Assembly (NCBI RefSeq): GCF_004123295.1
Contig: NZ_SDMK01000002.1
Location: 1,012,784 to 1,076,783, forward strand
Source: Silvibacterium dinghuense
GTDB taxonomy: Bacteria > Acidobacteriota > Terriglobia > Terriglobales > Acidobacteriaceae
Direction of reading: 5' to 3'
DNA: 64,000 nucleotides
Made by a program: the position numbers and the translations under genes. Below, piece by piece: positions 19,762 to 29,940 of the stretch. Within the stretch, counting starts at the first letter, position 1. The number at the start of each line of letters is the position of its first letter. The notes beneath the pieces are model-generated. The model did no database searches, was not told the DNA's origin, and saw only the letters and a program-made list of their open reading frames with translations.

Positions 19762-22539
19762 ATGCCCCCGATGCCACGCCTGCTCCCTCTCTGCCTTGCT
19801 GCCGTCTCCGTGCTGCCGTTCGCTGCCGCCGCACCTGCTGCTCTGGCCCAATCGTCGCAGTCCGCGATCACCACAGCACCCGAAGCCTCCTATAGCCCCA
19901 TTGCCGACCCCAAAGCCATCGTCCGCTTTGGACACACGCGCTTCACCGTTCTCACTCCGCAGCTCATCCGCATGGAGTATGCAGCCGACGACAAATTCGA
20001 AGATCACCCTTCCTTCGTTTTTCTCAATCGCCGCCTCCCTGTTCCAGAATTTTCCGTGAAGCGCTCCGGCAAGAAACTCACTCTCATCACCCACAGCCTC
20101 ACGCTGGTCTATGACGGCTCTGGAAGCGGCGGCTTCACTGCGGACAATCTCACCGTCACGCTTCAACTCGACGGCAAACCTGTCACCTGGCATCCTGGCC
20201 TTGAAGACAGCGGCAACCTGCTCGGCACCACACGCACCCTCGACGGCGCTCTCGGTGACAAAACCCGCGAGCCTATCGGCCAGGGCCTTGTCTCACGCAA
20301 TGGATGGTCTGTTGTCGACGACTCCAAGCGGCCACTTTTCGATTCCGACGACTTCACCTTTGCGAAGGGCGAAAACAGTGAATGGCCCTGGGTCATGGTG
20401 CGCCCTGCGGGCGACCGCACCGATCTCTACTTCTTTGGCTACGGCCACGATTACAAGCAGGCGCTTCAGGATTATGTAACCGTCGCTGGACGGATTCCCC
20501 TGCCGCCTCGTTTTGCCTTCGGTGCATGGTGGTCACGCTACTGGGCATACAGCGACCAGGAGCTCGAGAACCTTGTCCGCGGTTTCCGCGAGAACGATGT
20601 GCCGCTCGATGTATTGGTCATCGATATGGATTGGCACCTCAACAAGCGGCAACTCGAGGCCAAGCATGAGGAAGACCAGTCCGGCCATGATCTCGGCTGG
20701 TCGGGATACACATGGAATCCGCTGCTCTTCCCCGATCCCAAAGCGTTTCTCGACCATATCCACAAGGAAGGTCTGAAGGTTACGCTCAATCTGCATCCGG
20801 CTTCCGGCGTGCAGCCATGGGAAGACGCCTACCCGGCGATGGCGCGCGCCATGGGCATCGATCCGGCCACACATAAATACGTGCCCTTCGATATCTCCAA
20901 TAAGAGATTCGCGCTGAATTACATGAACCTGCTGCACCATCCGCTGGAGAAAGAAGGCGTAAACTTCTGGTGGCTCGACTGGCAGCAGGAGCTCGACTCG
21001 AATCTCCCCGGTGTGAACAATACGTGGTGGCTTAACTACGTTCACTTCACCGACCAGGAACGCGAAGGCAAGCGTCCTCTGCTCTTCCACCGCTGGGGTG
21101 GGCTCGGCAACCATCGCTATCAGATCGGCTTCTCCGGCGACACGGTCTCCGTGTGGCCATCCCTCGCCTTCCAGCCCTGGTTCACCGCGACCGCCGCCAA
21201 TGTCGGCTATGCCTACTGGAGCCACGACATCGGCGGCCACATGCCTGGCGCTGTCGAACCCGAACTCTTTACCCGCTGGGTGCAGTTCGGCGCCTTCAGC
21301 CCCATCCTGCGCACGCATACGACGAAGAATCCGGACTCCGAACGCCGCATCTGGGCTTATCCGGCCACTTATGCCGATGTCATGCGCAATGCCTTCCAGA
21401 TGCGTTACGCGCTCCAGCCTTACATTTACACCGAAGCGCGCCGCACCTATGACACGGGCCTCGCCTTCGTTCATCCGCTTTACTACGACTGGCCGGAAGC
21501 TGACGCAGCCTACTCGCAACGCAGTGAGTATGCCTTCGGCAGCCAGATGATCGTGCAGCCTGTCGTCACGCAGATGGACGCTTCCACGCAACTTGCACAC
21601 GAGAAAATCTGGATTCCGGATGGAGAGTGGGTAGAACGCGACACCGGCAAGCACTTTACTGGCCCGCAGCTTGTCGATCGCAACTTCTCGCTCGATCAGA
21701 TTCCGGTCTACATCCGCGCCGGCGCGATCCTTCCCATGCAGCCGCCCATGCTGCACACCGGAGCGAAGCCGGTGGATCCGCTCATCGTGAATGTCTATCC
21801 GCTCGATGACGGGCAGAAGTCCACGTATCGCCTCTATGAAGACGCCAGCGATTCCGAGGCATACAAGAGCGGTGTCTGCACCTGGACTCCGCTCACCGCA
21901 AGCCAGTCCGGCGACACCCTGACCGTCGAAGTCTCCCCGGCCGAAGGCCAGTATCCCGGCATGCTCGAATCGCGCGGCTACGAAATTCGTCTGCCGCTCG
22001 ACTGGCCGCCGGATTCTGTAACCGTCAATGGCACAGATATCGCTCAGCATGATGGCGAGTCGGGATGGACCTACGATGGCAACAGGCTGACTACCACGAT
22101 CCGCGTGCCCAGCCAGTCGGTGCACTCGCCACTGCGTGTCGAAATCCATCGTGCGCCTGGCTCGCTTGCTTCACGCAGCAAACTCGATGGCTTCCCCGGC
22201 TCCATTACCCGTTTGCGGGCCGCTTATGATGCGCTGAACTCCATGTGGCCCTTCACCTGGTCGTCCGATCCGCTAATCGATGCGCTGCAGACAGGCGACC
22301 GCATGCACTACCATCCGCAGGATGCACGCAACGAGCTCACCCGCTTCTCCGGCGTCTATGCGCAGGCGATGGACGAACTCCATGCGAAAGTGACTGCGGC
22401 AAACATTCCCGACGATCAGCTCGCAAAACAGCTCATGCAGGACAAAGGAGCTGACACCAACATCGAGCGCGCCCGCCGCTACAAAGCCGCTCTGAACCGC
22501 GCGCTCGCACTCCTGAATGACGGCAAGCCAGCCCAGTAA
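19762..22539 (+). CDS. Glycoside hydrolase family 31 enzyme, secreted
   Basis: A 925-residue exported GH31 enzyme, the family of alpha-glucosidases, alpha-xylosidases and related activities. It has a signal peptide (about residues 1-28), the N-terminal galactose mutarotase-like domain, then the barrel motifs RYWAYSDQELENLVRGFREND and VLVIDMDWH. The nucleophile is probably Asp406 in FWWLDWQ and the acid/base Asp460 in IGFSGDT; YWSHDIGGH is also intact. A beta-sandwich follows, then an unusual helical C-terminal tail of about 130 residues. Activity is not predictable from sequence; the adjacent GH92 suggests a branched, mannose-containing glycan. It is convergent with the TonB receptor. Confidence 0.92.
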   Translation: MPPMPRLLPLCLAAVSVLPFAAAAPAALAQSSQSAITTAPEASYSPIADPKAIVRFGHTRFTVLTPQLIRMEYAADDKFEDHPSFVFLNRRLPVPEFSVKRSGKKLTLITHSLTLVYDGSGSGGFTADNLTVTLQLDGKPVTWHPGLEDSGNLLGTTRTLDGALGDKTREPIGQGLVSRNGWSVVDDSKRPLFDSDDFTFAKGENSEWPWVMVRPAGDRTDLYFFGYGHDYKQALQDYVTVAGRIPLPPRFAFGAWWSRYWAYSDQELENLVRGFRENDVPLDVLVIDMDWHLNKRQLEAKHEEDQSGHDLGWSGYTWNPLLFPDPKAFLDHIHKEGLKVTLNLHPASGVQPWEDAYPAMARAMGIDPATHKYVPFDISNKRFALNYMNLLHHPLEKEGVNFWWLDWQQELDSNLPGVNNTWWLNYVHFTDQEREGKRPLLFHRWGGLGNHRYQIGFSGDTVSVWPSLAFQPWFTATAANVGYAYWSHDIGGHMPGAVEPELFTRWVQFGAFSPILRTHTTKNPDSERRIWAYPATYADVMRNAFQMRYALQPYIYTEARRTYDTGLAFVHPLYYDWPEADAAYSQRSEYAFGSQMIVQPVVTQMDASTQLAHEKIWIPDGEWVERDTGKHFTGPQLVDRNFSLDQIPVYIRAGAILPMQPPMLHTGAKPVDPLIVNVYPLDDGQKSTYRLYEDASDSEAYKSGVCTWTPLTASQSGDTLTVEVSPAEGQYPGMLESRGYEIRLPLDWPPDSVTVNGTDIAQHDGESGWTYDGNRLTTTIRVPSQSVHSPLRVEIHRAPGSLASRSKLDGFPGSITRLRAAYDALNSMWPFTWSSDPLIDALQTGDRMHYHPQDARNELTRFSGVYAQAMDELHAKVTAANIPDDQLAKQLMQDKGADTNIERARRYKAALNRALALLNDGKPAQ

Positions 22540-22576
22540 TCGAAACGGACAACACAACCCTGGCAGCAAACAAAAT

Positions 22577-22605
22577 GCGGAGGGCCCAAGGGCGCTCCGC
22601 TTTTT
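22577..22605 (+). terminator. Terminator after GH31 gene
   Basis: Arms GCGGAG (22577-22582) and CTCCGC (22595-22600), followed by TTTTT. It lies between the convergent GH31 and TonB receptor genes. Confidence 0.75.
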
Positions 22606-22627
22606 GTTGATAGAGGTTTCGTGCGCT

Positions 22628-25282
22628 TTAGAACTGGAAGCGCATGGCGAGCTGCGTACGCCGCGGAGCATACGCACTTGTTACCTGACCGAAGTCCGTG
22701 CTGCCCTCTGTCGTATCCACGTACGAACCATTCGGATGGTTCAGCACATCGAAGGACGACACTGAGAAACCCAGCGTCGGGCTCTTATCCACTTCCTTTG
22801 GCTGCAGCTTGAAGTCGTAGCCCCAGCGCAGATCCACGTCTGCGTAGTCCGGTCCGATCTCCGAGTTGCGCGGCACACCATCCGGCCGGGCATTGAAGAG
22901 GTCGGTACCGTACGCATCCGTTCCAGTGAGAATCGACCACGGCTTGCCGCTGTTCGCAAAGACGCCGACGCCCAGGTTCAGCAGATGCTGCGGATTGATG
23001 GCTCCATACACGCCGAACTTATTGCGCTGCTCCCACGAGGATGGGCCCCATTCCGCTTCAGGATCGCGCTGATTCTCCGGGAACCACGAGATGCCGTCGG
23101 TGTTGTTGCCGCTGTTGGCCAGCGTGTACCACGCAAAACCAGTAAAGCGCTTGTTGAAGCGGCCACGATAGTTGATGTCCAGCGCCGAACCGATCTGTTT
23201 GCCCTCGGACTGGATCTGCCTCAACTGCGAGATGTTGGGATTGGGCCGTGTCGTATAGTCCGGCCCCAACGGCGCGTTCTCATCGATCGAGCGATACAGT
23301 CCCGTCCAGCGGCTGATACGGCCACCAACCGAGACCACACCCTTCTCGCCGACCTTGCGCTCCAGCGTCAGGCCGTACTCCACATCATATGGCGTACGGA
23401 TGCCCTGCTGTAGTTCCACATACGAGACCGGGAGCGTCGCTGTATCGATGCAATTTGTAATGGGATAGCAGAGCGTCTCCTGGTTCGACGAGAGTTCCAT
23501 CAGCCGCCGCTTCGCATCCTGGTAGCGTGCGAGGTCGATAAGCGGACCCGATCCGCTGCGATCGAAGTAGACGCCAGCACCGCCGCGCAGCACCATCTCG
23601 TGTTTCTGATCCCACACCCAGGCGAACGAGATACGCGGAGAGAAGTTATTCGTATCTCCAGGGAAGGTCTGCCAGTCATAGCGAAGTCCCGGGGTCACCG
23701 AAAACCAGGGTTTCAGCTTGATCTGGTCCTGCACGAACGCGCCAACTTCCTGCTGGTGATAGACGAAGCGTGTCTGCCCGTTCGCCATGCTGAAGCCGGA
23801 AGGTACGCCGGCCTGCTGGTTCTCGATTGACGTTGCGATCACCGAACCATCCGCCGCATACGTCGGGCTGAAAGTATAGGTACCATCCTCGTTCGTCATG
23901 TCGTCGCGCACACGGCGACCGAAATGCGGCACATTCACACCGAACTTGAGCGTGTGCGGGCCTACAGTCCAGGTCAGCATCTCATTGGCGCGCAGATTGT
24001 ATTCGGTGTTCAACTGATCGGCCTGGGCGCTGCCGCCGGTGTAGTTACCACTCACCACCAGCATCGGGCCTTCCTGCACATCCTTTACCGGGTCATAGCT
24101 GCGCTCGAGCGCCAGCGATGCCTCATTCAGCATGGAGCCGGAGACGATGTAGTTGTCATGGAGGGTCAGGTCGTCTTCACGCGTCTGCGTATCGTATCCG
24201 GCCTCGGGCAAGGTCTGGTTGCCGACGCCTGAGTTCGTGTTGTGCGCGTTCTGGAACGAATACATCACCGATGCGCTGTGGCTGTCGGTGAACTGGTGCC
24301 CGATCTTGATGGAGAACTCCGTATCCGTCGTCGGCGCCGGTACATTCTCGTTGTATACACCATCAGGATTCTCCGCCGTCGGGGCCACCGTCGCGTTCAC
24401 CACGGCAGTCAGATCTTCCACCGCGCGGTTCAGAGAGAACAGGAACATGGTCGACTTCGAATGCGCCACCGGTCCAGTCAGGCTGCCCTCATAGATCTGC
24501 CGCTGCTCATAGGGCTTACTCGGCGAGAAGTCCTCCTGCGCATTCATCGCCGAATCACGGAAGGTGAAGTTGAACTCACCGTGGTAGGCATCGGCGGCCT
24601 GCTTGGTGATGATGTCAATCTGTCCGCGGCCCGGCCAGAAATACTGCGCAGAATATGGATCCTGGTTGATGCGCACCTCCTGCACCGCCGAGGGCGACAC
24701 GAGAGCGCGGTTGGCCTCCATGCCATCCACCATCAGCCCCGAGCCCGATGTCCCCTCTGAGCCGCCGTCGAGAAAAGAACTCATCGCCGTAACGTAATCG
24801 TTGTCGAAGATGGGCAAATCCTTCATATCACTGGCCGACATCACCGAAGTGTTGCCATTGCTATCCGAGGACGTCAGATCCACCTGCGATCCGGCATTCA
24901 CCGTCACCTGCTGCACCGCTTCCGCGACAGCGAGGGTGAAGCTGACGGGCGCGGCAGGCGTTGCGCTGCTGGTTACGGTCACGGTCTTTGTCGCCGGCTG
25001 AAAACCATTGATACTCACCTGCACGTTGTAATTTCCCGCGCGCGGAGCTTTCACCTGAAAGGCACCCGAGGCGTCGGTCGTTGTCTTGACCACAGTCGCG
25101 CCCGTCGCATCGGTCAGGTCGATCTCAGCCCCGGGAATGATCGCGCCCGAAGAGTCGGCTACGGTACCGGAAATCATCGGCTGATTTGCAGCTGCAGCGG
25201 CCGCTGCTAGAACGGGGTTTCGAGTCTGGGCAATGGCAGAAGAAGAGAGCAAAAGGAGAAGAACTATCGTCTGACGACTCAC
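22628..25282 (-). CDS. TonB-dependent receptor, carboxypeptidase-regulatory type
   Basis: An 884-residue outer-membrane protein with a signal peptide (about residues 1-20), a beta-sandwich carboxypeptidase regulatory-like domain (about 35-115: ISGTVADSSGAIIPGAEIDLTD), a plug domain (about 130-250) and a beta-barrel ending in the aromatic residue of LAMRFQF. It starts at GTG 25282 with AGG six bases upstream. It is shorter than the usual Oar-like receptors of 1000-1200 residues. Together with GH92 and GH31 it looks like the uptake part of a glycan-utilisation locus. The substrate is inferred only from its neighbours. Confidence 0.9.
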   Translation of the reverse strand: MSRQTIVLLLLLSSSAIAQTRNPVLAAAAAAANQPMISGTVADSSGAIIPGAEIDLTDATGATVVKTTTDASGAFQVKAPRAGNYNVQVSINGFQPATKTVTVTSSATPAAPVSFTLAVAEAVQQVTVNAGSQVDLTSSDSNGNTSVMSASDMKDLPIFDNDYVTAMSSFLDGGSEGTSGSGLMVDGMEANRALVSPSAVQEVRINQDPYSAQYFWPGRGQIDIITKQAADAYHGEFNFTFRDSAMNAQEDFSPSKPYEQRQIYEGSLTGPVAHSKSTMFLFSLNRAVEDLTAVVNATVAPTAENPDGVYNENVPAPTTDTEFSIKIGHQFTDSHSASVMYSFQNAHNTNSGVGNQTLPEAGYDTQTREDDLTLHDNYIVSGSMLNEASLALERSYDPVKDVQEGPMLVVSGNYTGGSAQADQLNTEYNLRANEMLTWTVGPHTLKFGVNVPHFGRRVRDDMTNEDGTYTFSPTYAADGSVIATSIENQQAGVPSGFSMANGQTRFVYHQQEVGAFVQDQIKLKPWFSVTPGLRYDWQTFPGDTNNFSPRISFAWVWDQKHEMVLRGGAGVYFDRSGSGPLIDLARYQDAKRRLMELSSNQETLCYPITNCIDTATLPVSYVELQQGIRTPYDVEYGLTLERKVGEKGVVSVGGRISRWTGLYRSIDENAPLGPDYTTRPNPNISQLRQIQSEGKQIGSALDINYRGRFNKRFTGFAWYTLANSGNNTDGISWFPENQRDPEAEWGPSSWEQRNKFGVYGAINPQHLLNLGVGVFANSGKPWSILTGTDAYGTDLFNARPDGVPRNSEIGPDYADVDLRWGYDFKLQPKEVDKSPTLGFSVSSFDVLNHPNGSYVDTTEGSTDFGQVTSAYAPRRTQLAMRFQF

Positions 25283-25331
25283 GGCAACCTCAGGCAGTAG
25301 GAGTAAAAGCAGGGTGAAATCTCACCCCGAC

Positions 25332-25345
25332 TGGAATCGTTTCCA
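25332..25345. promoter_or_regulatory. LacI-type operator-like site TGGAATCGTTTCCA
   Basis: The outer arms TGGAA and TTCCA are fully symmetrical around a CG core, 49 bases before the TonB receptor start. The form matches LacI/CcpA-type operators and resembles the site at 19681. The rest of the 25283-25529 gap shows nothing else. Confidence 0.5.
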
Positions 25346-25529
25346 TTACTGCCGATACCACACAGAAAATGAGCAGGCATCGACAACATGACATGTATCC
25401 GCAAACGCAGATGCGCATGCAGCGGTTAGCTATGGAATTGGATCTTTCGGTTGGCGCTCCAAAAATCCTGCGGCCCGGCAAACTACTATGCGCGCGCCTC
25501 TCGTCGTACCAGGGGGTTGGGGCGAGCTT

Positions 25530-26222
25530 TTAATGCTGAAGGGCTACGGTCCATTCTGATGCCGCATCGACCAGGCAATCAGAGGGGATGGATTCCAATG
25601 TATGTGACGAGAGCCCAAACCTGCAACCCAGCGCCCATGCCCCGGCGCGCCGCGCCGTCAATATATCCACATCGGAGTCGCCAATCATCAGTGTTTCCTG
25701 CGGCTTCACACCGGCCTCGGCAATCAGGGTGCGCAATCCTTCAGGATCAGGCTTCTTCGTCGCAAAGCTGTTCCCGCCGTAGATCTGGAAAAAATATGGG
25801 CTCAGGCCGAGCGCCTCGCAGATGGCAACCGCCGGATTGACCGGCTTGTTGGTCAGCACCGCCATTCTGCGCGGTGAACCTTCCGGCATTGTCTTCAGTT
25901 CTTCGAGAGAGGCAAAAACACCGTCGTAGACATAGGTGTGATCCAACTTGTGCTCGCGGTAGTAGTCAAGAAAACGCCGCAACCCGTCTTCGACCAGAGC
26001 CTCGTCGTCCGGATCGCCCAGGGCGCGACGCACCAGCATCCCGGCGCCATCCCCGATATAGGTCGCGATGATCTCTTCCGGCAACTCCTGCCGACCCAAC
26101 TGTGCCAGCATCGCATTGACAGAGGTAGCAAGGTCTTTCTTCGAATCGATGAGCGTCCCGTCCAGATCGAACACAATCAGGCGGATCTGCTCTGCAGGCA
26201 GCGCATTCCGAATCTCCAGCAT
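25530..26222 (-). CDS. HAD-superfamily phosphatase, phosphoglycolate phosphatase-like
   Basis: A 230-residue HAD hydrolase of subfamily IA. Motif I is FDLDGTLIDS with Asp19 and Asp21; motif II is AVLTNKP; the motif III lysine is in FATKKPDPE; motif IV is MIGDSDVDILTARRAG. This order and the helical cap (about residues 27-95) fit phosphoglycolate phosphatase (Gph), which clears 2-phosphoglycolate, but related sugar phosphatases look alike. It is cytosolic. It lies downstream of the MATE gene on the same strand, separated by 158 bases, so co-transcription is possible but not required. Confidence 0.88.
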   Translation of the reverse strand: MLEIRNALPAEQIRLIVFDLDGTLIDSKKDLATSVNAMLAQLGRQELPEEIIATYIGDGAGMLVRRALGDPDDEALVEDGLRRFLDYYREHKLDHTYVYDGVFASLEELKTMPEGSPRRMAVLTNKPVNPAVAICEALGLSPYFFQIYGGNSFATKKPDPEGLRTLIAEAGVKPQETLMIGDSDVDILTARRAGAWALGCRFGLSSHTLESIPSDCLVDAASEWTVALQH

Positions 26223-26363
26223 GTTTTGAGTGTAGACGGGAGCCCCCTATCTGGAGAATGCGAGGCCTGGGGCATCCAGCTGGTTCGTTGCCCAGAGAGC
26301 GCGCAAACCTCAGCTCGCAACCGGAGGAAGCAGAGGCCAGGCGATCCGCCCTGCTCACAGCAG

Positions 26364-26378
26364 CTAGAGCCTGTTAGG
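26364..26378 (+). repeat. Second copy of 15-mer CTAGAGCCTGTTAGG
   Basis: Identical over 15 bases to the minus strand of the palindrome at 8874-8894. Here it ends just before the MATE stop codon and lacks the second arm. It lies in the 158-base gap between the phosphatase and MATE genes, which otherwise shows no gene. Confidence 0.5.
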
Positions 26379-26380
26379 GA

Positions 26381-27805
26381 CTAAATCTGTTGCTTCTTCC
26401 AGCGCCCCCCACGAAACAGCACCATGCTCGCTGCCGCCATCGCCGCTTCCGCAATCACGATGGAGAGAATCGCCCCCTGCGAGTGCATACGCGTGTGCGT
26501 GGCCAGCCACCAGCCCAGAGGCAGTTCCAGCACCCAGAAGCCGAAGAAGTTCACGATGGTCGGCGTCACGGTATCCCCTGCCCCATTGAAAGCCTGGAGC
26601 ATCACCATGCCATACGCGTAAGCGATGTTGCCACAGCTCATGATGCGCAGGGACATCGCCGCCAGTGGCACGACCGCCGGATCGTTCACAAACAGCCGCA
26701 CCACCGGTGCCGCAAATACGATAAAGAACAGTCCAATTACGCCGAGGAACACCATGTTGTATAAGCCTGTCCGCCACACAGCCTGCTCGGCGCGGTCCGG
26801 ATGTCTGGCGCCAAGGTTCTGCCCTACCAGCGTTGCCGCGGCATTGCTCAGACCCCACGAGGGCAGGATGAAGAAGATCACGATGCGGATGGCAACGGTA
26901 TACCCCGCCACCGCTGCCGCGCCAAAGAGCGCGATAATCCGCACCAGGCCGATCCAGCTCGCATTCGCGATCGTGAACTGCAGCATGCCAGTCAACGAAA
27001 CACGCAGCAGCCGCCACAACACTCCTGCATTGATCCGAAGATGCCGTGCCAGCACATGAATCCGCTCGGTGCCTTTTAACAGCCGATAGAACTGATACAG
27101 CACGCCGATGCTTCGTCCAGTAAAGGTCGCCAGCGCAGCCCCCGTCACACCCAAGCCATGGAACGGCCCGATACCAAAGATCAGCAGAGGATCGAGGATC
27201 AGGTTCAGGATGTTCGAAACCCACAGGAGACGCATCGCGATCGCCGCATCGCCGGCGCCGCGGAAGATGGCGTTATTCAGAAAGAGCAGGATGATCGCCC
27301 CGCAACCACCCAGCGCGATCCGCGCATATCCAGAACCGATGGCCACAATCGCAGGGGAAGCCCCCAGCAGCGCCAGCAGCTTCGGCGCATAGATCCCTGC
27401 TGGAATACCCATCGCCAGCGAGACCAGAAGCCCCAGCGCAATTGCCTGCACACCCGAGATCGCCGCGTCTTCAGGATCTTTCTCGCCGATGCGCCGCGCG
27501 ACCATCGCTCCGGTTGACAGAGAAAGCCCCATGCCCACGGCAAAGACCAGCGCCAGCATCGACTCTGTCATGCCCACCGTGGCCACGGCATTGGCACCCA
27601 GCCGCCCAACCCAGAAGACATCCACCACCGCAAACAGCGATTCGAGGACCATCTCCAGCACCATCGGAATTGCCAGCAGCAAAATGGCGCGGTTCAGACT
27701 GCCTGCCGTAAAGTCCTGGTGCGATCCCCGCAACGCCTCGCGCACCGCGGCCCAGACTCCAGTGGAAGGCGCGGTTGTGGATATGTTGTCCTGCGAAGGA
27801 TTCAT
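26381..27805 (-). CDS. MATE-family efflux transporter
   Basis: A 474-residue inner-membrane pump with about twelve helices in two homologous halves. The NorM/DinF-like features are the LNRAILLLAIPMVLEM start of helix 1, WVGRLGANAVATVGMTES, and the mirrored second-half segment GQNLGARHPDRAEQAVWRTG. Such pumps export cationic drugs or metabolites with Na+ or H+. I chose ATG 27805; the frame extends to 27943 but the extra 46 residues are charged and overlap the divergent peptidase gene. Only 38 bases separate the two starts, so their promoters must overlap. Confidence 0.9.
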   Translation of the reverse strand: MNPSQDNISTTAPSTGVWAAVREALRGSHQDFTAGSLNRAILLLAIPMVLEMVLESLFAVVDVFWVGRLGANAVATVGMTESMLALVFAVGMGLSLSTGAMVARRIGEKDPEDAAISGVQAIALGLLVSLAMGIPAGIYAPKLLALLGASPAIVAIGSGYARIALGGCGAIILLFLNNAIFRGAGDAAIAMRLLWVSNILNLILDPLLIFGIGPFHGLGVTGAALATFTGRSIGVLYQFYRLLKGTERIHVLARHLRINAGVLWRLLRVSLTGMLQFTIANASWIGLVRIIALFGAAAVAGYTVAIRIVIFFILPSWGLSNAAATLVGQNLGARHPDRAEQAVWRTGLYNMVFLGVIGLFFIVFAAPVVRLFVNDPAVVPLAAMSLRIMSCGNIAYAYGMVMLQAFNGAGDTVTPTIVNFFGFWVLELPLGWWLATHTRMHSQGAILSIVIAEAAMAAASMVLFRGGRWKKQQI

Positions 27806-27843
27806 AGCCCGATTTCCTGTCTCTCCAAGATATGCTGTAGCCC

Positions 27844-29940
27844 ATGGTGACACGCTTTTCTCTCGGGCTCTTTCTCTCTGCTTGTGGACTCGTGCTTCCG
27901 GCCGCGGCGCAAGCACCGCCGCAGGGTCTCCACTTCCCCACAAACGAAGAACTGCGTCACACCCGCAGCATGGCCCAGCCGCGCCTCTCGCCCGACGGCC
28001 GCAGCGTGCTCCTCACCGTCACCGACTCCACCGCCGATGGCGCCCGCAGCCACCTCTGGCTGGTCGACATCAAGCAGAACACCGCCCGCCAGCTCACCTT
28101 CACCCCGGCCGGAGAGAAGCGCGGCGAGAACAACGGCCAGTGGATGCCGGACGGCGACTCCATCCTCTTCCTTGCGCATCGCGGCGAGCACACGCAACTC
28201 TATCGTCTTTCCATGGAAGGTGGCGAGGCCCGCGCCTACGACCTCAAGATCACGCCGACTGTCGACACCTCGAAGCTGCCGGACGCTATTCCGCCCGCCA
28301 AGACGGATGCCGCAAAGCCCGATACCGCCGATAAGCCTGAGCAGATTCCCCTCGACGTGGAAAACTACAGCCCGTCACCCGACGGCCGCTGGATCGCCAT
28401 TCTTGCGCACGATCCGGAAACGCCTGGCGAGAAAAAAGCGCACGATGACAAGGCTGACGCTGTATGGGTCGATCACGATCCTCATGGCTCGCGTCTCTAT
28501 CTTCTCGATCCCGAAAGCGGCAAGCTCACACCCGTCTCCGTTGCGCCCGATGTCGACTCTGTAGCCTGGGCCCGCCAGTCCGACCGCATCCTGGCCGTGG
28601 CCCGCGGCATGAACAACGCCGGCGACCTTGGCCCCGATGCGTCCTCATGGCTCGTCTCTACCGGCGACCCCGATCATCCTCGTAAGCTCACCCAGCTTCC
28701 CGCCACGGTGGAAGGAGCTATCTGGTCCGACGACGGCAAGCATCTCTACTTTATGGCGCAATCCGCTGCCGACGCCCCTCCGGGCTACAGCGATCTTTAC
28801 AGTTACAGCTTTGACGACAGTTCCATCAAAAACCTTACCGGCGGCTACAGCGGCAGCCTCGCTCACCAGTTGCCGATTCAGGATGACAGCCGACTCCTCG
28901 TTCCCGTCCAGACCGGCACCCGCATCGGCGTCCTTCGCCTCAACCCCGACTCACCGGCCGACAAGCAGGAGCCGGTCAAATTCGACACTGCCACGGTGAC
29001 AAATCTCGACACCAATGACCGCCGCAATGGCTGGGTCTGGCTGGGCTCTTCCAGCACACAACCCATGACCCTCTTTTACGCTGAAAAACTGAGTCGCAGC
29101 GCGCACGCACTCAACGCGCCCACGCTCATGCCGGCTGCCTGGCCACAGGTACAATCGCAGCTCGTAAGCTGGAAGAATGAGGGCCTGACCATGGAGGGAC
29201 TCCTCTATCTGCCGCCAGAGGCTGCGAACAGGAAGGTCCCGCTCATCGTCGATGTTCACGGCGGCCCCACCGGCGCCTTTGAAGATGCCTACTACCCGCT
29301 CATCGAGTTTCTACTCGGCCAGGGATGGGCTGTCTTCCGCACCAACCCCCGCGGCTCCACAGGCTACGGAGCCGCCTTCGCTGCTGCGAATAAGAACGAC
29401 CTTGGAGGCGCCGACTATCGCGACATTATGAGCGGTGTCGATACCGTGCTTGCCCGCTATCCGCTCGATACCTCGCGCATGGCTTTGATGGGCTACAGCT
29501 ATGGCGGCGAGATGGCCGGCTTTGTCGAAGGCAAGACGACACGCTTCAAGGCTATTGTCAGCGGTGCGCCGGTCATCGACCAGAACAGCGAGTACGGCAC
29601 CGAATCCGGCTCCTGGTACGACCGCTGGTTCTACGGCAAGCCGTGGGAGCACGAGGCCGACGCCTGGCGGCAGAGCCCGCTCTCAGGCGTCTCCCATGCC
29701 AAGACACCGTTCCTGCTGCTGCAGGGCGAAGCAGATACGACAGACCCACTTGGCCAGAGCCAGGAGATGTACCGCGCTCTCCGCCAGATGGGGGTACCCG
29801 TCGATATGGTGCAATACCCGCGCGAGAACCATGGACCGCTCGCCAACGGCATCTTCGGCAACCCCAGCCCCGAACCCTGGCATGGCTTCGATGGCCGCCA
29901 GCGCATCGTGAAGTTTTTCAAGACCGCGTTTGGAGAATGA
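27844..29940 (+). CDS. S9-family (prolyl oligopeptidase-type) serine peptidase, exported
   Basis: A 698-residue exported peptidase. It has a signal peptide (about residues 1-23, ending AAAQA), a beta-propeller with SPDGRSV, MPDGDSI and SPDGRWI blades, and a C-terminal alpha/beta hydrolase domain. The catalytic triad is Ser552 in GYSYGGE, Asp631 in GEADTTD and His663 in ENHGP. The family resembles dipeptidyl/acylaminoacyl peptidases that release short peptides in the periplasm. The ATG of the L,D-transpeptidase overlaps its stop codon, indicating a two-gene unit. Confidence 0.92.
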   Translation: MVTRFSLGLFLSACGLVLPAAAQAPPQGLHFPTNEELRHTRSMAQPRLSPDGRSVLLTVTDSTADGARSHLWLVDIKQNTARQLTFTPAGEKRGENNGQWMPDGDSILFLAHRGEHTQLYRLSMEGGEARAYDLKITPTVDTSKLPDAIPPAKTDAAKPDTADKPEQIPLDVENYSPSPDGRWIAILAHDPETPGEKKAHDDKADAVWVDHDPHGSRLYLLDPESGKLTPVSVAPDVDSVAWARQSDRILAVARGMNNAGDLGPDASSWLVSTGDPDHPRKLTQLPATVEGAIWSDDGKHLYFMAQSAADAPPGYSDLYSYSFDDSSIKNLTGGYSGSLAHQLPIQDDSRLLVPVQTGTRIGVLRLNPDSPADKQEPVKFDTATVTNLDTNDRRNGWVWLGSSSTQPMTLFYAEKLSRSAHALNAPTLMPAAWPQVQSQLVSWKNEGLTMEGLLYLPPEAANRKVPLIVDVHGGPTGAFEDAYYPLIEFLLGQGWAVFRTNPRGSTGYGAAFAAANKNDLGGADYRDIMSGVDTVLARYPLDTSRMALMGYSYGGEMAGFVEGKTTRFKAIVSGAPVIDQNSEYGTESGSWYDRWFYGKPWEHEADAWRQSPLSGVSHAKTPFLLLQGEADTTDPLGQSQEMYRALRQMGVPVDMVQYPRENHGPLANGIFGNPSPEPWHGFDGRQRIVKFFKTAFGE

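Noticed and set aside
26223-26363. GC-rich gap between the MATE and phosphatase genes, considered as a small RNA or riboswitch
   Set aside because: Only short imperfect stems; no class recognised and no promoter or terminator seen.
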